A stretch of DNA of 57,099 bases from the NCBI GenBank assembly GCA_023228725.1, contig JALOAQ010000001.1:1-57099 (forward strand), in the 5' to 3' direction. The stretch's first letter is position 1. The number at the start of each line of letters is the position of its first letter. This DNA is from Bacteroidales bacterium. Lineage in GTDB: Bacteria > Bacteroidota > Bacteroidia > Bacteroidales > ML635J-15. Below, one piece after another: positions 26,782 through 35,857 of the stretch. Below the pieces are notes generated by a model that was given only the letters and a program-made list of their open reading frames with translations, did not search any database and was not told the DNA's origin. The translations under genes and the position numbers were made by a program.

Positions 26782-27443
26782 ATGTCAAGATAATTTAAAA
26801 AGGAATCAAGTCTATCTTGATAAAAAACTTTTAGTATGTCTTCGCTCAAAAACGAGGCTTTTATTTTATAATCATATCTTTCAAAAGTTTGAATTACAGA
26901 AGCCATATCGGTTACATCAAGTTTTATCGTTATACTTATTCCTGTGCTTGCTTCTTGGGTGTTTACAAATAAAGAAAGAATTTTCGCATTATTTGACTCT
27001 ACAATTTGCGAAATTTCAGACAAAGAATAGTCGTGAATTGTCATTTCTAAAATAATAATTCCTCCGGCTTTATCAACGCTAATCATTTTAGCAAACTCAT
27101 TAACCATATTGTGCAGAGTGATACTTCCTAAATATTTTTTGTTTACATCTAAAACAGGAACAATAGTAAGTTTAAGTTTTGCAAATAAGTCAACAATTTC
27201 GTAAATATGCTGATTTTCATAAATATATGGTCTAATTAGCGATAAATTATGTGTTCCTAAAGCAGAATCTAAATCATTATTATTATATATGTCCGAATCA
27301 GAGATTAATCCTAAAAACTCTTCATTATTTACAATTGGCAAATGTGATATTCTATAGGTTTCCATCCAAGCAATTGCCTCGCTTCCTGTATTAGAAGTCT
27401 TTAAAACGGGAATAGTTTCAGAAATTAAATTTTGAGCAAGCAT
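26778..27443 (-). CDS. CBS-domain pair protein with C-terminal ACT-like region
   Basis: 221 residues. A tandem CBS pair (LISETIPVLKTSNTGSEAIAWM to ITLHNMVNEFAKM) probably binds an adenosyl ligand. The last 90 residues (GGIIILEMTIHDYSLSEISQIVES) look like an ACT-type regulatory fold. I chose ATG 27443 over the TTG at 27473. In Bacteroidota this protein commonly precedes nadK. Its partner and ligand are unknown. It overlaps the POTRA-barrel gene by 4 nt and is divergent from pdxJ. Confidence 0.85.
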   Translation of the reverse strand: MLAQNLISETIPVLKTSNTGSEAIAWMETYRISHLPIVNNEEFLGLISDSDIYNNNDLDSALGTHNLSLIRPYIYENQHIYEIVDLFAKLKLTIVPVLDVNKKYLGSITLHNMVNEFAKMISVDKAGGIIILEMTIHDYSLSEISQIVESNNAKILSLFVNTQEASTGISITIKLDVTDMASVIQTFERYDYKIKASFLSEDILKVFYQDRLDSFLNYLDI

Positions 27444-27483
27444 AAATATGTTTTTAGATATTTTATAATGCAAACTTAATTAA

Positions 27484-27491
27484 TATATTTG
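27484..27491 (+). promoter_or_regulatory. -7 promoter box for pdxJ
   Basis: TATATTTG on the plus strand, 74 nt upstream of the pdxJ ATG, in the 122-bp divergent gap. The -33 region is only T-rich. Confidence 0.4.
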
Positions 27492-27565
27492 TATCATAAA
27501 AATAGAATAATAAAAACTTAAAAAATGAGTTTTAATACTGTCTAATATTTTCAAAAATTAAAATT

Positions 27566-28279
27566 ATGACAAAATTAAGTGTAAATATTAATAAAATTGC
27601 AACAATAAGAAATGCACGTGGTGGTAATTTACCTGATGTAAAACTTGCTGCTATAAAATGTGAAATGTTTGGAGCAGAAGGAATAACCGTTCACCCTCGT
27701 CCTGATGAGCGACATATTAAGTATCAAGATGTTTATGATATTAGACCTATAATAAAAACAGAATTTAATATAGAGGGTTATCCAAGCAAAGAATTTATAG
27801 ATTTAGTAAAAAAAGTAAAACCTCATCAAGTAACTTTAGTACCTGACCCACCTGATGTTTTGACTTCAAATGCCGGTTGGGATACAGTTAAGCACAAAGA
27901 TTTTTTATTTGAAGTTATTTCTGAATTTAAAAATGAGAAAATTAGGACTTCTATTTTTGTAGATACTGAATTTAAAAATATTGAAGGAGCAATTTTAACA
28001 GGTTGCGACAGAGTAGAATTATATACAGAACCATATGCCACAGATTTTGAGAAAAATAAAGAAAAAGCAGTTGCACCTTTTGTTAAAGCAGCCGAATTAG
28101 CTCTAAAACTTGGCTTAAAGATTAACGCCGGGCATGATTTGAATTTACAAAATTTAAAATATTTTGTTCAAAATGTAAAAGGAGTTTCAGAAGTTTCTAT
28201 AGGGCATGCTCTTATTTCAGATGCTCTTTATTTTGGTTTAGATAATACAATAAAATTATATTTAAGAGAACTAAAATAA
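27566..28279 (+). CDS. pdxJ: pyridoxine 5'-phosphate synthase
   Basis: Condenses 1-deoxy-xylulose 5-phosphate with 3-amino-2-oxopropyl phosphate in vitamin B6 synthesis. TIM-barrel motifs are LSVNINKIATIRNARGG, EGITVHPRPDERHI, VTLVPDPPDVLTSNAGWD, RVELYTEPYA, INAGHDLN and VSIGHALISDAL. 237 residues is standard. It is divergent from the nadK cluster, which is a common arrangement in this phylum. Confidence 0.96.
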   Translation: MTKLSVNINKIATIRNARGGNLPDVKLAAIKCEMFGAEGITVHPRPDERHIKYQDVYDIRPIIKTEFNIEGYPSKEFIDLVKKVKPHQVTLVPDPPDVLTSNAGWDTVKHKDFLFEVISEFKNEKIRTSIFVDTEFKNIEGAILTGCDRVELYTEPYATDFEKNKEKAVAPFVKAAELALKLGLKINAGHDLNLQNLKYFVQNVKGVSEVSIGHALISDALYFGLDNTIKLYLRELK

Positions 28280-28283
28280 AAGA

Positions 28284-28445
28284 GGCTATGTCAAAACAAG
28301 GTTTAAAACAATAAACTTTCAAGCTTTTTCAGAAGTGTTAAAATGTAAGGCTCTGAACTTGAGGACTAAGGAGCTTACAGAGGTAGCTGACTGAGTCCGA
28401 ATATTGAAAGAAGCAGTTTGACACTTATGAGACAACGCCTTCTAA
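28284..28445. repeat. MITE-like structured intergenic element
   Basis: The 175-bp gap between pdxJ and hppA begins AGAGGCTATGTCAAAAC. It ends, read from the other strand, with AGAAGGCGTTGTCTCATAA, an imperfect terminal inverted repeat. Inside, GGACT-AAGG-AGCT and AGCT-GACTG-AGTCC (about 28360-28400) can pair as a hairpin with internal loops. There is no reading frame of note. A small non-autonomous element or a structured RNA would fit; neither is proven. Confidence 0.4.
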
Positions 28446-28454
28446 TTCCAATTT

Positions 28455-30683
28455 TTACAATAAAGAAAACGCAGCTGTAAGTCCGGCCATAACTATGGCA
28501 ACCATACTCATAAGTTTTATTAAAATATTTAAACTTGGTCCGGCAGTGTCTTTAAACGGATCGCCAACTGTATCGCCTGTAATTGCGGCTTTATGGGCTT
28601 CTGAACCCTTACCGCCACAACAACCATCTTCTACGTGTTTTTTTGCATTATCCCAAGAACCTCCAGAGTTTGCCATAAAAATTGCTAAAATAAAACCTGT
28701 TGACACAGCTCCAAGTAGCAAGCCCATTACTCCAGGAACTCCAAATAAGATTCCCATTAGTATTGGGATAGCAATTGCTAAAATAGAAGGTAAAAGCATT
28801 TCTCTTTGCGCACTTTTTGTTGATATCTCCACACAACGTGCATAGTCGGGTTCTGCTTCGCCTGTTAAAATTCCTTTTATTTCTCTAAATTGCCTTCTTA
28901 CTTCTTCAACCATGCCTTCGGCTGCCCTGCCAACAGCGTTCATTGTTAAGCCGGAAAATAAAAAAGCCGACATTGCTCCAATAAAAACTCCCACAAGTAC
29001 AATAGGATTCATTAAATTGACTTTAAAAAAAGACATTATTTCGGGAATTGTTGCAGAATGAATATCACTGCCGGTAAGTGTCATAAATTCATTTGCTTTT
29101 TCGGGTATTCTAGCCATAGCTATTTTTATTTCTTCAATATATGAAGCTAAAAGAGCTAAAGCTGTTAAGGCTGCTGACCCAATAGCAAAACCCTTGCCGG
29201 TTGCCGCAGTAGTATTTCCTAATTGGTCTAAAGCATCTGTCCTGCGTCTTACTTCAGGGTCTAGTCCACTCATTTGTGCATTTCCACCTGCATTATCGGC
29301 AATAGGTCCATATGCATCTGTGGCAAGAGTAATCCCTAAAGTAGAAAGCATACCAACAGCTGCTATTGCAATTCCATAAAGTCCCATTCCAATATTGTCG
29401 AAATTAAATTTTGCTGCAAATAAATAAGATAATATTATGGAAGTTGCTACAATAAAAACAGGAATTGCTGTCGAAATCATTCCAGTACCAATACCTTGAA
29501 TAATAACTGTAGCATGACCTGTTTGTGCAGAACCAGAAATTTTTTGAGTAGGTTTAAAACCGGATGAGGTAAAATATTCCGTAGATTTTCCTATCCCAAT
29601 TCCGCCAGCTAAACCAACCAACATTGCAATCCAAATACCTTGAAAATTTGGAAGACCTAAATAATATAAAACTCCAAGCGAGAAAATTGCAATTAAAATA
29701 GAACTTATATTTACTCCTCTTCCTAATGAAGCCAAAAGTTGTTTTTGTGTAGCTCCTTCTTTGGTTTTTACCAAAAAAATTCCAAGAATAGATAATATAA
29801 TTCCTACAGCTGCAATTAACATTGGTGCAATAACTGCGTTAAACTGAATTTCAAGTCCACTTGATTTAAAAGCTACTGCCCCCAAGGCTGCAGTTGAAAG
29901 AATTGCCCCACAATATGATTCATATAAATCTGCTCCCATTCCTGCTACGTCTCCAACATTATCTCCAACATTATCTGCAATAGTTGCAGGATTACGTGGG
30001 TCATCCTCAGGAATATCGGCTTCTATTTTACCAACTAAATCTGCTCCAACATCAGCAGCTTTTGTATAAATACCTCCGCCTACACGAGCAAACAAAGCTT
30101 GAGTAGAAGCACCCATACCAAATGTTAAAGTAGTGGTAGTAATTATAATTAATTTCATAGACGGGTCAGCAGCAATTAAAGGATTTGTTGTAGAATCTAA
30201 TGCTCCAATTACATATTGTAAAATAATAAACCAAGCCGAAATGTCTAATAATCCTAATCCTACAACTACTAATCCCATTACTGCACCAGACCTAAAAGCA
30301 AGTTTTAAACCTGCATTTAATGAGTGGCGAGCAGCATTTGCAGCACGTGAAGAAGCATAAGTAGCTGTTTTCATGCCGAAAAATCCAGCTAAACCAGAGA
30401 AAAAACCACCTGTTATAAATGCAAAAGGAACCCAAGGATTTTGAATTTTTAATATATAAGCCATAATTGCAAACAATATTGTTAAAATAACAAAAACAAT
30501 TATAACAACTTTGTATTGTTGTCGCATATAAGCCATAGCACCATCTCTAACATACAATGCAACTTTTTTCATCATATCTGTTCCTTCGCTCTCTTTCATC
30601 ATTTTTTTAAAAAAGTACCAAGCAAATCCTAAAGCTAAGAGAGAGGCAAAAGGAATTAACCAAAACATAGTTTCTGTAATCAT
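28455..30683 (-). CDS. hppA: membrane-bound cation-pumping pyrophosphatase
   Basis: A polytopic enzyme of 742 residues and about 16 helices that couples PPi hydrolysis to H+ or Na+ transport across the inner membrane. The catalytic loop is DVGADLVGKIEADIPEDD, followed by NPATIADNVGDNVGDVAGMGADLYESY. The K+-dependence signature reads GNTTAATGKGFAIGSAAL: the position that is Lys in K+-independent enzymes is Ala here, so it belongs to the K+-stimulated class, which includes Na+ pumps. The coupling ion cannot be decided by eye. It is monocistronic. Confidence 0.96.
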   Translation of the reverse strand: MITETMFWLIPFASLLALGFAWYFFKKMMKESEGTDMMKKVALYVRDGAMAYMRQQYKVVIIVFVILTILFAIMAYILKIQNPWVPFAFITGGFFSGLAGFFGMKTATYASSRAANAARHSLNAGLKLAFRSGAVMGLVVVGLGLLDISAWFIILQYVIGALDSTTNPLIAADPSMKLIIITTTTLTFGMGASTQALFARVGGGIYTKAADVGADLVGKIEADIPEDDPRNPATIADNVGDNVGDVAGMGADLYESYCGAILSTAALGAVAFKSSGLEIQFNAVIAPMLIAAVGIILSILGIFLVKTKEGATQKQLLASLGRGVNISSILIAIFSLGVLYYLGLPNFQGIWIAMLVGLAGGIGIGKSTEYFTSSGFKPTQKISGSAQTGHATVIIQGIGTGMISTAIPVFIVATSIILSYLFAAKFNFDNIGMGLYGIAIAAVGMLSTLGITLATDAYGPIADNAGGNAQMSGLDPEVRRRTDALDQLGNTTAATGKGFAIGSAALTALALLASYIEEIKIAMARIPEKANEFMTLTGSDIHSATIPEIMSFFKVNLMNPIVLVGVFIGAMSAFLFSGLTMNAVGRAAEGMVEEVRRQFREIKGILTGEAEPDYARCVEISTKSAQREMLLPSILAIAIPILMGILFGVPGVMGLLLGAVSTGFILAIFMANSGGSWDNAKKHVEDGCCGGKGSEAHKAAITGDTVGDPFKDTAGPSLNILIKLMSMVAIVMAGLTAAFSLL

Positions 30684-30833
30684 AATTTTTTAATTAATTT
30701 GTTGTTAATCTAATCCATAAAACTAAGTGCAAAATTCCGATTTTTTTTTAATATACAAAACTAATTTACTATATTCTTTTAAGATTTTTATAAATATCTT
30801 TTTAAAAGCTAAGATTTATAAACAAAAAATCAT

Positions 30834-30841
30834 TATTTTTG
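30834..30841 (+). promoter_or_regulatory. -7 box for the T9SS-tailed redoxin
   Basis: TATTTTTG lies 14 nt before the ATG at 30856. This rules against the longer reading frame that starts at 30727. Confidence 0.45.
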
Positions 30842-30855
30842 TTTTAAAATTTATT

Positions 30856-31587
30856 ATGAATAAAGTGAAGTTCACGCTAATACTTTTATTGATTTTAACA
30901 ATAAATACTAAGTTTTTATCAGCTCAAAAATATACACAAGCTCCCGATTTTTCACTATACGACACAAAAGGAGAAGAAGTAAATCTATACGATAGCCTTG
31001 CCGAAGGGAAAGTTATTTTGCTACACTTTTTTTCTATAAATTGCGGTTCCTGTCATACCGTAGCACCTATTGTTGATTCTATTTACAGACAATTCGGTTC
31101 AGGAACTGAAGATTTAATTGTGTGGGGTATTGTTCAGCAAGATTATAATAGTGAACAAATTGAAGCTTTTATGGAATTGCATGATTTAAGTTTTAGATGC
31201 TTTCCTACAGGTCATGCAACTGATGTGTTTGGTTTATATGACATTCTTTATACACCGCAAATAATGATGGTTTGCGATTATATGCTTTCCCCCTCATTGT
31301 CTTATTATAATATTATTGAAACATTAAGCTATTGCATTCCTACTATTAAAGTTGAAGAAAAATTAAATGAATTTAATATTAATATTATAGGTGGTGTTTT
31401 AAATATTGAATCAAATAAAAAAATTAAGGAAATACAAATATTCGATTATATGGGACGCTTAATTTTAACAAAGAAAAACCCTAAAAACAACATAAATATT
31501 TCTGCTTTAAACTCAAATTCATTATATATTATAAATTTTGTTTTTGATGACGACTCAAGATTTATCTCTAAAATTATATCACAATGA
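30856..31587 (+). CDS. secreted redoxin with T9SS type A sorting domain
   Basis: 243 residues from the ATG at 30856. A signal peptide (VKFTLILLLILTINTKFLSAQ) is followed by an AhpC/TlpA-like thioredoxin fold (APDFSLYDTKGEEVNLYD, and active site INCGSCHTVAP, a CxxC). The last 70 residues form a typical type A sorting domain (LNIESNKKIKEIQIFDYMGRLILTKK and on to the end), so the protein should cross the outer membrane by the T9SS. The upstream frame from 30727 lies before the -7 box and was rejected as the start. The downstream lipoprotein gene overlaps the stop by 4 nt. Confidence 0.82.
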   Translation: MNKVKFTLILLLILTINTKFLSAQKYTQAPDFSLYDTKGEEVNLYDSLAEGKVILLHFFSINCGSCHTVAPIVDSIYRQFGSGTEDLIVWGIVQQDYNSEQIEAFMELHDLSFRCFPTGHATDVFGLYDILYTPQIMMVCDYMLSPSLSYYNIIETLSYCIPTIKVEEKLNEFNINIIGGVLNIESNKKIKEIQIFDYMGRLILTKKNPKNNINISALNSNSLYIINFVFDDDSRFISKIISQ

Positions 31588-31946
31588 AAAACAAATTAAG
31601 CTTGTTCCTTTTATTTTCTTTATTACTTAGTTTTGTTGCCTGCACTACTATTTACAACTATGATTTAAGCATAAGCGGACTTGATGATTTGCCTGCAACA
31701 AAAGCTTGTTTAGAAAAATATTTACCAAAATCAATTGATGCTCAAAAAGGAAAACAAAATAAAGAACTGCAAGTAATTGCCCTGAGTTTTGATAACTACC
31801 AAGATGAAATCATAGATTCTTTAATTTCTGATTCTGTGGAATTCAAAGACAACAGCTACTTGCTTAAATTTAAAATCATTGCTATAGACCCGTTTGATGG
31901 GACAAGTGAATTTGTCGTAGAAAAACAATATTTTCTACATAATTAA
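31584..31946 (+). CDS. small lipoprotein of unknown function
   Basis: 120 residues with a lipoprotein signal (LFSLLLSFVAC, Cys20). The mature part is short and acidic, with no recognised domain (LPKSIDAQKGKQNKELQV, FKIIAIDPFDGTSEF). The ATG overlaps the redoxin stop (ATGA), so the two genes are translationally coupled and their products may act together at the cell surface or in the periplasm, which is inference. Confidence 0.7.
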   Translation: MKNKLSLFLLFSLLLSFVACTTIYNYDLSISGLDDLPATKACLEKYLPKSIDAQKGKQNKELQVIALSFDNYQDEIIDSLISDSVEFKDNSYLLKFKIIAIDPFDGTSEFVVEKQYFLHN

Positions 31947-31959
31947 ACTTATAAGTATT

Positions 31960-32358
31960 TTATAGTTTTATTGAGCTTGCAATTTTTTCAGCTAAATCTT
32001 CAAACTCTTGTTTAGACATTTTCACCCTTGGGTTAGAAAAACTTAAATCAGCTTCTTCGTCCATTGGAACAAGGTGGATATGAGTATGTGGCACTTCTAA
32101 GCCAACTACAACTAAACCAATTCTTTTGCAATCCACATTAGCTTCTATTCCTTTAGCAATTTTTTTAGAAAATATTAAAATTTTTGATAAAACTTCATCA
32201 GAATTATCAAAAATATAATCAACTTCTTGTTTAGGCACAACAAGAGCGTGACCTTTTTTCAAAGGATTGATATCCAAAAAAGCAATAAAATCATCATCTT
32301 CTGCAATTTTATAACAAGGAATCTCTAAATTAATAATTCTTGTGAAAATTGAAGTCAT
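31960..32358 (-). CDS. HIT-family nucleotide hydrolase
   Basis: 132 residues. The histidine triad HTHIHLVPM lies near residue 92. The N-terminal IFTRIINLEIPCYKIAEDD segment and the KKGHALVVPKQEVDYIFD strand are typical of HinT-like HIT proteins that cleave AMP conjugates. Its physiological substrate is unknown. The gene follows greA with one base between and is probably cotranscribed with it. Confidence 0.92.
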   Translation of the reverse strand: MTSIFTRIINLEIPCYKIAEDDDFIAFLDINPLKKGHALVVPKQEVDYIFDNSDEVLSKILIFSKKIAKGIEANVDCKRIGLVVVGLEVPHTHIHLVPMDEEADLSFSNPRVKMSKQEFEDLAEKIASSIKL

Positions 32359-32359
32359 T

Positions 32360-32836
32360 TTATATTGAAATATTTAAAATTTCGAAAGTAACCGTCCCAT
32401 TTGGAACTTGAATTTCTACTATATCGCCAACTTTTTTACCTAAAAGACCTTTAGCTATTGGAGTGTTAACAGAAATTTTCTTTTCTTTTAAATTAGCTTC
32501 TGATTCTGAAACTATTGTATATTCCATAGTAGAGCCAGTTTTAATATTTTTTAAGCTAACTTTATTTAATATTTGTACTGCATCTGTATTAATTTGACTT
32601 GGGTCTAATACTCTTGCATTTCTAACAATTTCTTGAAGTTTATTAATTTTCATTTCTAATAAACCTTGGGCTTCTTTGGCTGCGTCATACTCTGCATTTT
32701 CTGATAAATCACCTTTATCACGTGCTTCAGCAATTTGTTTTGAAATATTGCTTCTTTCCACATTTACCAATCTATCTAACTCGTCTTTTAATTTTTTTAA
32801 CCCTTCTTCGGTTAAATAAGAAATTTTCTCAGACAT
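32360..32836 (-). CDS. greA: transcription elongation factor GreA
   Basis: 158 residues. The N-terminal coiled coil (YLTEEGLKKLKDELDRLVN, ARDKGDLSENAEYDAAKEAQGLLEMKI) has the acidic tip DLSENAEYDAAKE that is inserted into the RNA polymerase secondary channel. The C-terminal FKBP-like domain ends GDIVEIQVPNGTVTFEILNI. It rescues backtracked polymerase by transcript cleavage. It lies between the purH terminator and the HIT gene. Confidence 0.96.
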   Translation of the reverse strand: MSEKISYLTEEGLKKLKDELDRLVNVERSNISKQIAEARDKGDLSENAEYDAAKEAQGLLEMKINKLQEIVRNARVLDPSQINTDAVQILNKVSLKNIKTGSTMEYTIVSESEANLKEKKISVNTPIAKGLLGKKVGDIVEIQVPNGTVTFEILNISI

Positions 32837-32867
32837 ATTAATGATTATTTTAATTTAAACTCTTATA

Positions 32868-32900
32868 AAACAAAAGAAACCTCCCGTTTTCGGAGATTTC
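32868..32900 (-). terminator. rho-independent terminator after purH
   Basis: On the minus strand GAAATCTCC and GGAGGTTTC pair (one mismatch) around CGAAAACG-like loop bases, then TTTTGTTTT. It separates purH from greA. Confidence 0.7.
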
Positions 32901-32987
32901 TATACTGCAAAAATATTAAATATAATAATACAAAACAAATATTAATTTAAATATTTATTAACAAGGCTTCATTTCTTAAAATTATAT

Positions 32988-34505
32988 TTAATGTTTGAAG
33001 TGGCGAACCCCTGTAAAGACCATAGCTATATCATTTTCATCACAAAACTTTACTGTTTCTTCATCTCTAATAGAGCCACCCGGTTGGATAACTGCACTTA
33101 TCCCTTCTGCATGAGCTATTTCAATTGAATCACTAAAAGGAAAAAAAGCATCAGAAGCCATTACAGCATCTTGTAAATCAAAATTGAAAATTTTTGCTTT
33201 AGATATTGCTTGCTTTAGAGCATCTACACGCGAAGTTTGTCCTGTTCCGCTGGCTAATAATTGTTGATCTTTTACAAGTACTATTGCATTAGATTTTGTG
33301 TGCTTCACTAACTTATTTGCAAAAATTAAATCTGAAATTTGGCCTTTAGTTGGCAGTTTTTTCGTTACATAATTAAAATCACTTTCAGTTTCAATACTAA
33401 GGTCTCTGTCTTGAAATAAAACTCCGTTTAAAACAGTTCTAAAACTTTTTTCTTGTAATTCGCTATGTTTTTGTATTAAAATTATTCTGTTTTTCTTTTG
33501 TTTTAAAATATCTAATGCAGTTTTTGTAAAATCCGGAGCTATGATTATTTCAAAAAATATTTTATTTATTTTTTCTGCACTTGCTTGGTCAACAATTTGA
33601 TTTGTAATAATAACACCTCCGAAAGCAGAAACAGGATCAGCCTCTAAAGCAGCATCCCAAGCATCGCTTAATATAACTCGCGAAGCAATGCCACAAGCAT
33701 TATTATGCTTTAATATCGCACAACTTGTTTCTTCAAATTCAGAAATTAAGTTTACAGCTGCATCAATATCTAAAAGATTATTGTAAGAAATTTCTTTCCC
33801 ATGTACTTGATTAAACAAATTTTCTAAATTTCCAAAATATTTAGCCTTTTGATGTGGGTTTTCTCCATATCTTAAAGTTTTTCCTTGCTTTTCTGAAAAT
33901 TTTAATTCAGTGAAATTATTATTATCAAACCAGTTAAAAATTGCAGTGTCATAAGCCGAACTAATGCCAAAAGCTTCTAAGGCAAATTTTTTGCGAATAT
34001 CTATATCTGTACAACAAGAATTTTCTTCCAACAAACTATGCAAGTCGTGGTATTGAGAAAGATTTGAAACAACTAAAACATCATTATAATTTTTAGCTGC
34101 AGCTCTAATTAAAGATATACCGCCAATATCAATTTTTTCAATTATTTCAGCCTCATCTTCGCTGTTTTTTACAGTTTCTTCAAAGGGATATAAATCAACT
34201 ATTACTAAATCAAAATTAGGAATTTCGTAATTTTTTATTTCTTTTTGGTGTGATTCATTTTCGCGAATTGATAAAATTCCACCAAAAACTTTTGGATGTA
34301 AGGTTTTTACTCTACCATCAAGAATTGAAGGGTAAGAAGTAAGGTCTTCAATTTTAATTGCCTTAATACCTAATTCATTAATAAAATCCCAAGTACCACC
34401 TGTAGAGTAAATTTCAATATTATGTTTTTCTAAAGTTTTTACAATAATTTCTAAACCATCTTTATGGTAAACCGAAATAAGTGCTGAATTGATTTTTTTT
34501 TGCAT
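32988..34505 (-). CDS. purH: bifunctional AICAR transformylase / IMP cyclohydrolase
   Basis: Carries out the last two steps of IMP synthesis. The N-terminal MGS-like IMP cyclohydrolase domain has IYSTGGTWDFINELGI and DGRVKTLHPKVFGGIL. The transformylase domain has LRYGENPHQKA, LKHNNACGIA, DPVSAFGGVI and SDAFFPFSDSIEIAHAEG. 505 residues is full length and no motif is broken. It is a single gene with its own terminator. Confidence 0.97.
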   Translation of the reverse strand: MQKKINSALISVYHKDGLEIIVKTLEKHNIEIYSTGGTWDFINELGIKAIKIEDLTSYPSILDGRVKTLHPKVFGGILSIRENESHQKEIKNYEIPNFDLVIVDLYPFEETVKNSEDEAEIIEKIDIGGISLIRAAAKNYNDVLVVSNLSQYHDLHSLLEENSCCTDIDIRKKFALEAFGISSAYDTAIFNWFDNNNFTELKFSEKQGKTLRYGENPHQKAKYFGNLENLFNQVHGKEISYNNLLDIDAAVNLISEFEETSCAILKHNNACGIASRVILSDAWDAALEADPVSAFGGVIITNQIVDQASAEKINKIFFEIIIAPDFTKTALDILKQKKNRIILIQKHSELQEKSFRTVLNGVLFQDRDLSIETESDFNYVTKKLPTKGQISDLIFANKLVKHTKSNAIVLVKDQQLLASGTGQTSRVDALKQAISKAKIFNFDLQDAVMASDAFFPFSDSIEIAHAEGISAVIQPGGSIRDEETVKFCDENDIAMVFTGVRHFKH

Positions 34506-34583
34506 TGTATTTTTATTTTAATCTGCCAAAATTAAATATTTTAATGCAAAAACTCAGAAAATTTTTAATTTTTAATTAACAAG

Positions 34584-35768
34584 TTATGAAACTTCAATAT
34601 AAATTCGGTAAGCTGTTTCGGGCAAAATATTAATGAGAGATAAATAACCACTTTTAATTTTATTATTTTTTAAAACTAATGGTTTCTCTTGTTGTTGTTT
34701 TAAATCTTCATTGTAAAAATAAGTCTGTTTTGCATTGTGTTCAACAAACATTTTGCCTGTTGAATTATTGTCTATAAATTTATCAAACAAAACTCTTGCA
34801 ACATAACCCATAGTTGTTCTAAGATTTATCTCAACGCAAGGATGGATTTTTATTTCAGAATTTTCTAAATATAAAAACATGTCTATTCCTAAAATTCCAG
34901 AATAATATGGAGAAATTTCCTTTTTAATAAATTTTATAAGTAATTTTTGAATTTCTAAAAAAATTTCTTCTTCAAAACTAAAATTACAAAGTTTGCTTAA
35001 AATTTTCACATCACTCATCAATTCAGAATATTGAAATCTGCCTTTTTCTGTTTCAAACAAAGAATATCCACAAAATTCAACATAATTTTCTTTGCATAAA
35101 AATTCCATAGCAAAGTTCTGAACGACAGAGTATTGCTTTTCGAGTATTATGCTTTTCTGTTTTTCTAAATTATTTTTAATCCAGCCCAAATGACTATGAC
35201 TCATTTTATTTTTAATCCATTGTAATCCTTTGCCACTTCCCGACCAAGGTAATTTTACAACAATTTCTTTATTTTTGTTTAAAAAAGTTTCAATTTCTAT
35301 AATTTTCGTTAATTCTGTAGCCGATATTTTTAAAATTTTATCGCAAACATGATTTTTTGATAAAAAATCATGCAGTTTTATTGCTAAACTTCTATGCGAG
35401 AGCTCTCTTGTTTTTTTTAGTTTTTCTGAATTTGGAAGTAATATATTATTTAAACCAAAATCTTGCAATTGTTTTTTAAGTGTTTTGTTCCATGCCCAAA
35501 CTTCAACTTTTTGAATTTTAGAAAAATCAGGACTTAAACTTATAATATTTGAATTTGCTAATTGTGGAAATTTTGTTTTTAACTCACTTAACCAATTTTC
35601 AGAATTAAAATAATCAAAAACAAAACAATTATCATTGCTAAACCAAATTGGGAAAACAGACAAATCTTGAGCAAATTTTTTAGCTGATTGTGGGGCATTA
35701 AAATTCTCATCATCACAAGCTAATGCTAAATCGTGTTCAGGATTAAATATGCAAAGTTTGTTTTTCAT
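34584..35768 (-). CDS. uncharacterised ATP-grasp-like protein
   Basis: 394 residues, no name recognised. The N-terminus is CIFNPEHDLALACDDENF. A glycine-rich ATP-binding loop follows an ATP-grasp Lys strand (VVKLPWSGSGKGLQWI, about 170-185), and late in the chain is a metal-site-like segment HPCVEINLRTTMGYVA (about 325-340) of the E-x-N-x-R type. This order (Lys strand, Gly loop, terminal E/N/R) fits an ATP-grasp carboxylate-amine ligase. The substrate is unknown. It is divergent from the K+/H+ antiporter with a 90-bp gap. Confidence 0.65.
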   Translation of the reverse strand: MKNKLCIFNPEHDLALACDDENFNAPQSAKKFAQDLSVFPIWFSNDNCFVFDYFNSENWLSELKTKFPQLANSNIISLSPDFSKIQKVEVWAWNKTLKKQLQDFGLNNILLPNSEKLKKTRELSHRSLAIKLHDFLSKNHVCDKILKISATELTKIIEIETFLNKNKEIVVKLPWSGSGKGLQWIKNKMSHSHLGWIKNNLEKQKSIILEKQYSVVQNFAMEFLCKENYVEFCGYSLFETEKGRFQYSELMSDVKILSKLCNFSFEEEIFLEIQKLLIKFIKKEISPYYSGILGIDMFLYLENSEIKIHPCVEINLRTTMGYVARVLFDKFIDNNSTGKMFVEHNAKQTYFYNEDLKQQQEKPLVLKNNKIKSGYLSLINILPETAYRIYIEVS

Positions 35769-35831
35769 AAAATATTTTCAAAAATAGAAAAATTTTAACT
35801 AAAAAAAATTTCAACAGCTTGAAAAAATTAT

Positions 35832-35839
35832 TACATTTG
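35832..35839 (+). promoter_or_regulatory. -7 promoter box for the K+/H+ antiporter
   Basis: TACATTTG lies inside the longer version of the frame, 18 nt before the TTG at 35858. It indicates that translation begins at or after 35858. Confidence 0.4.
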
Positions 35840-35857
35840 CAAGTCAAAATTTCATTC

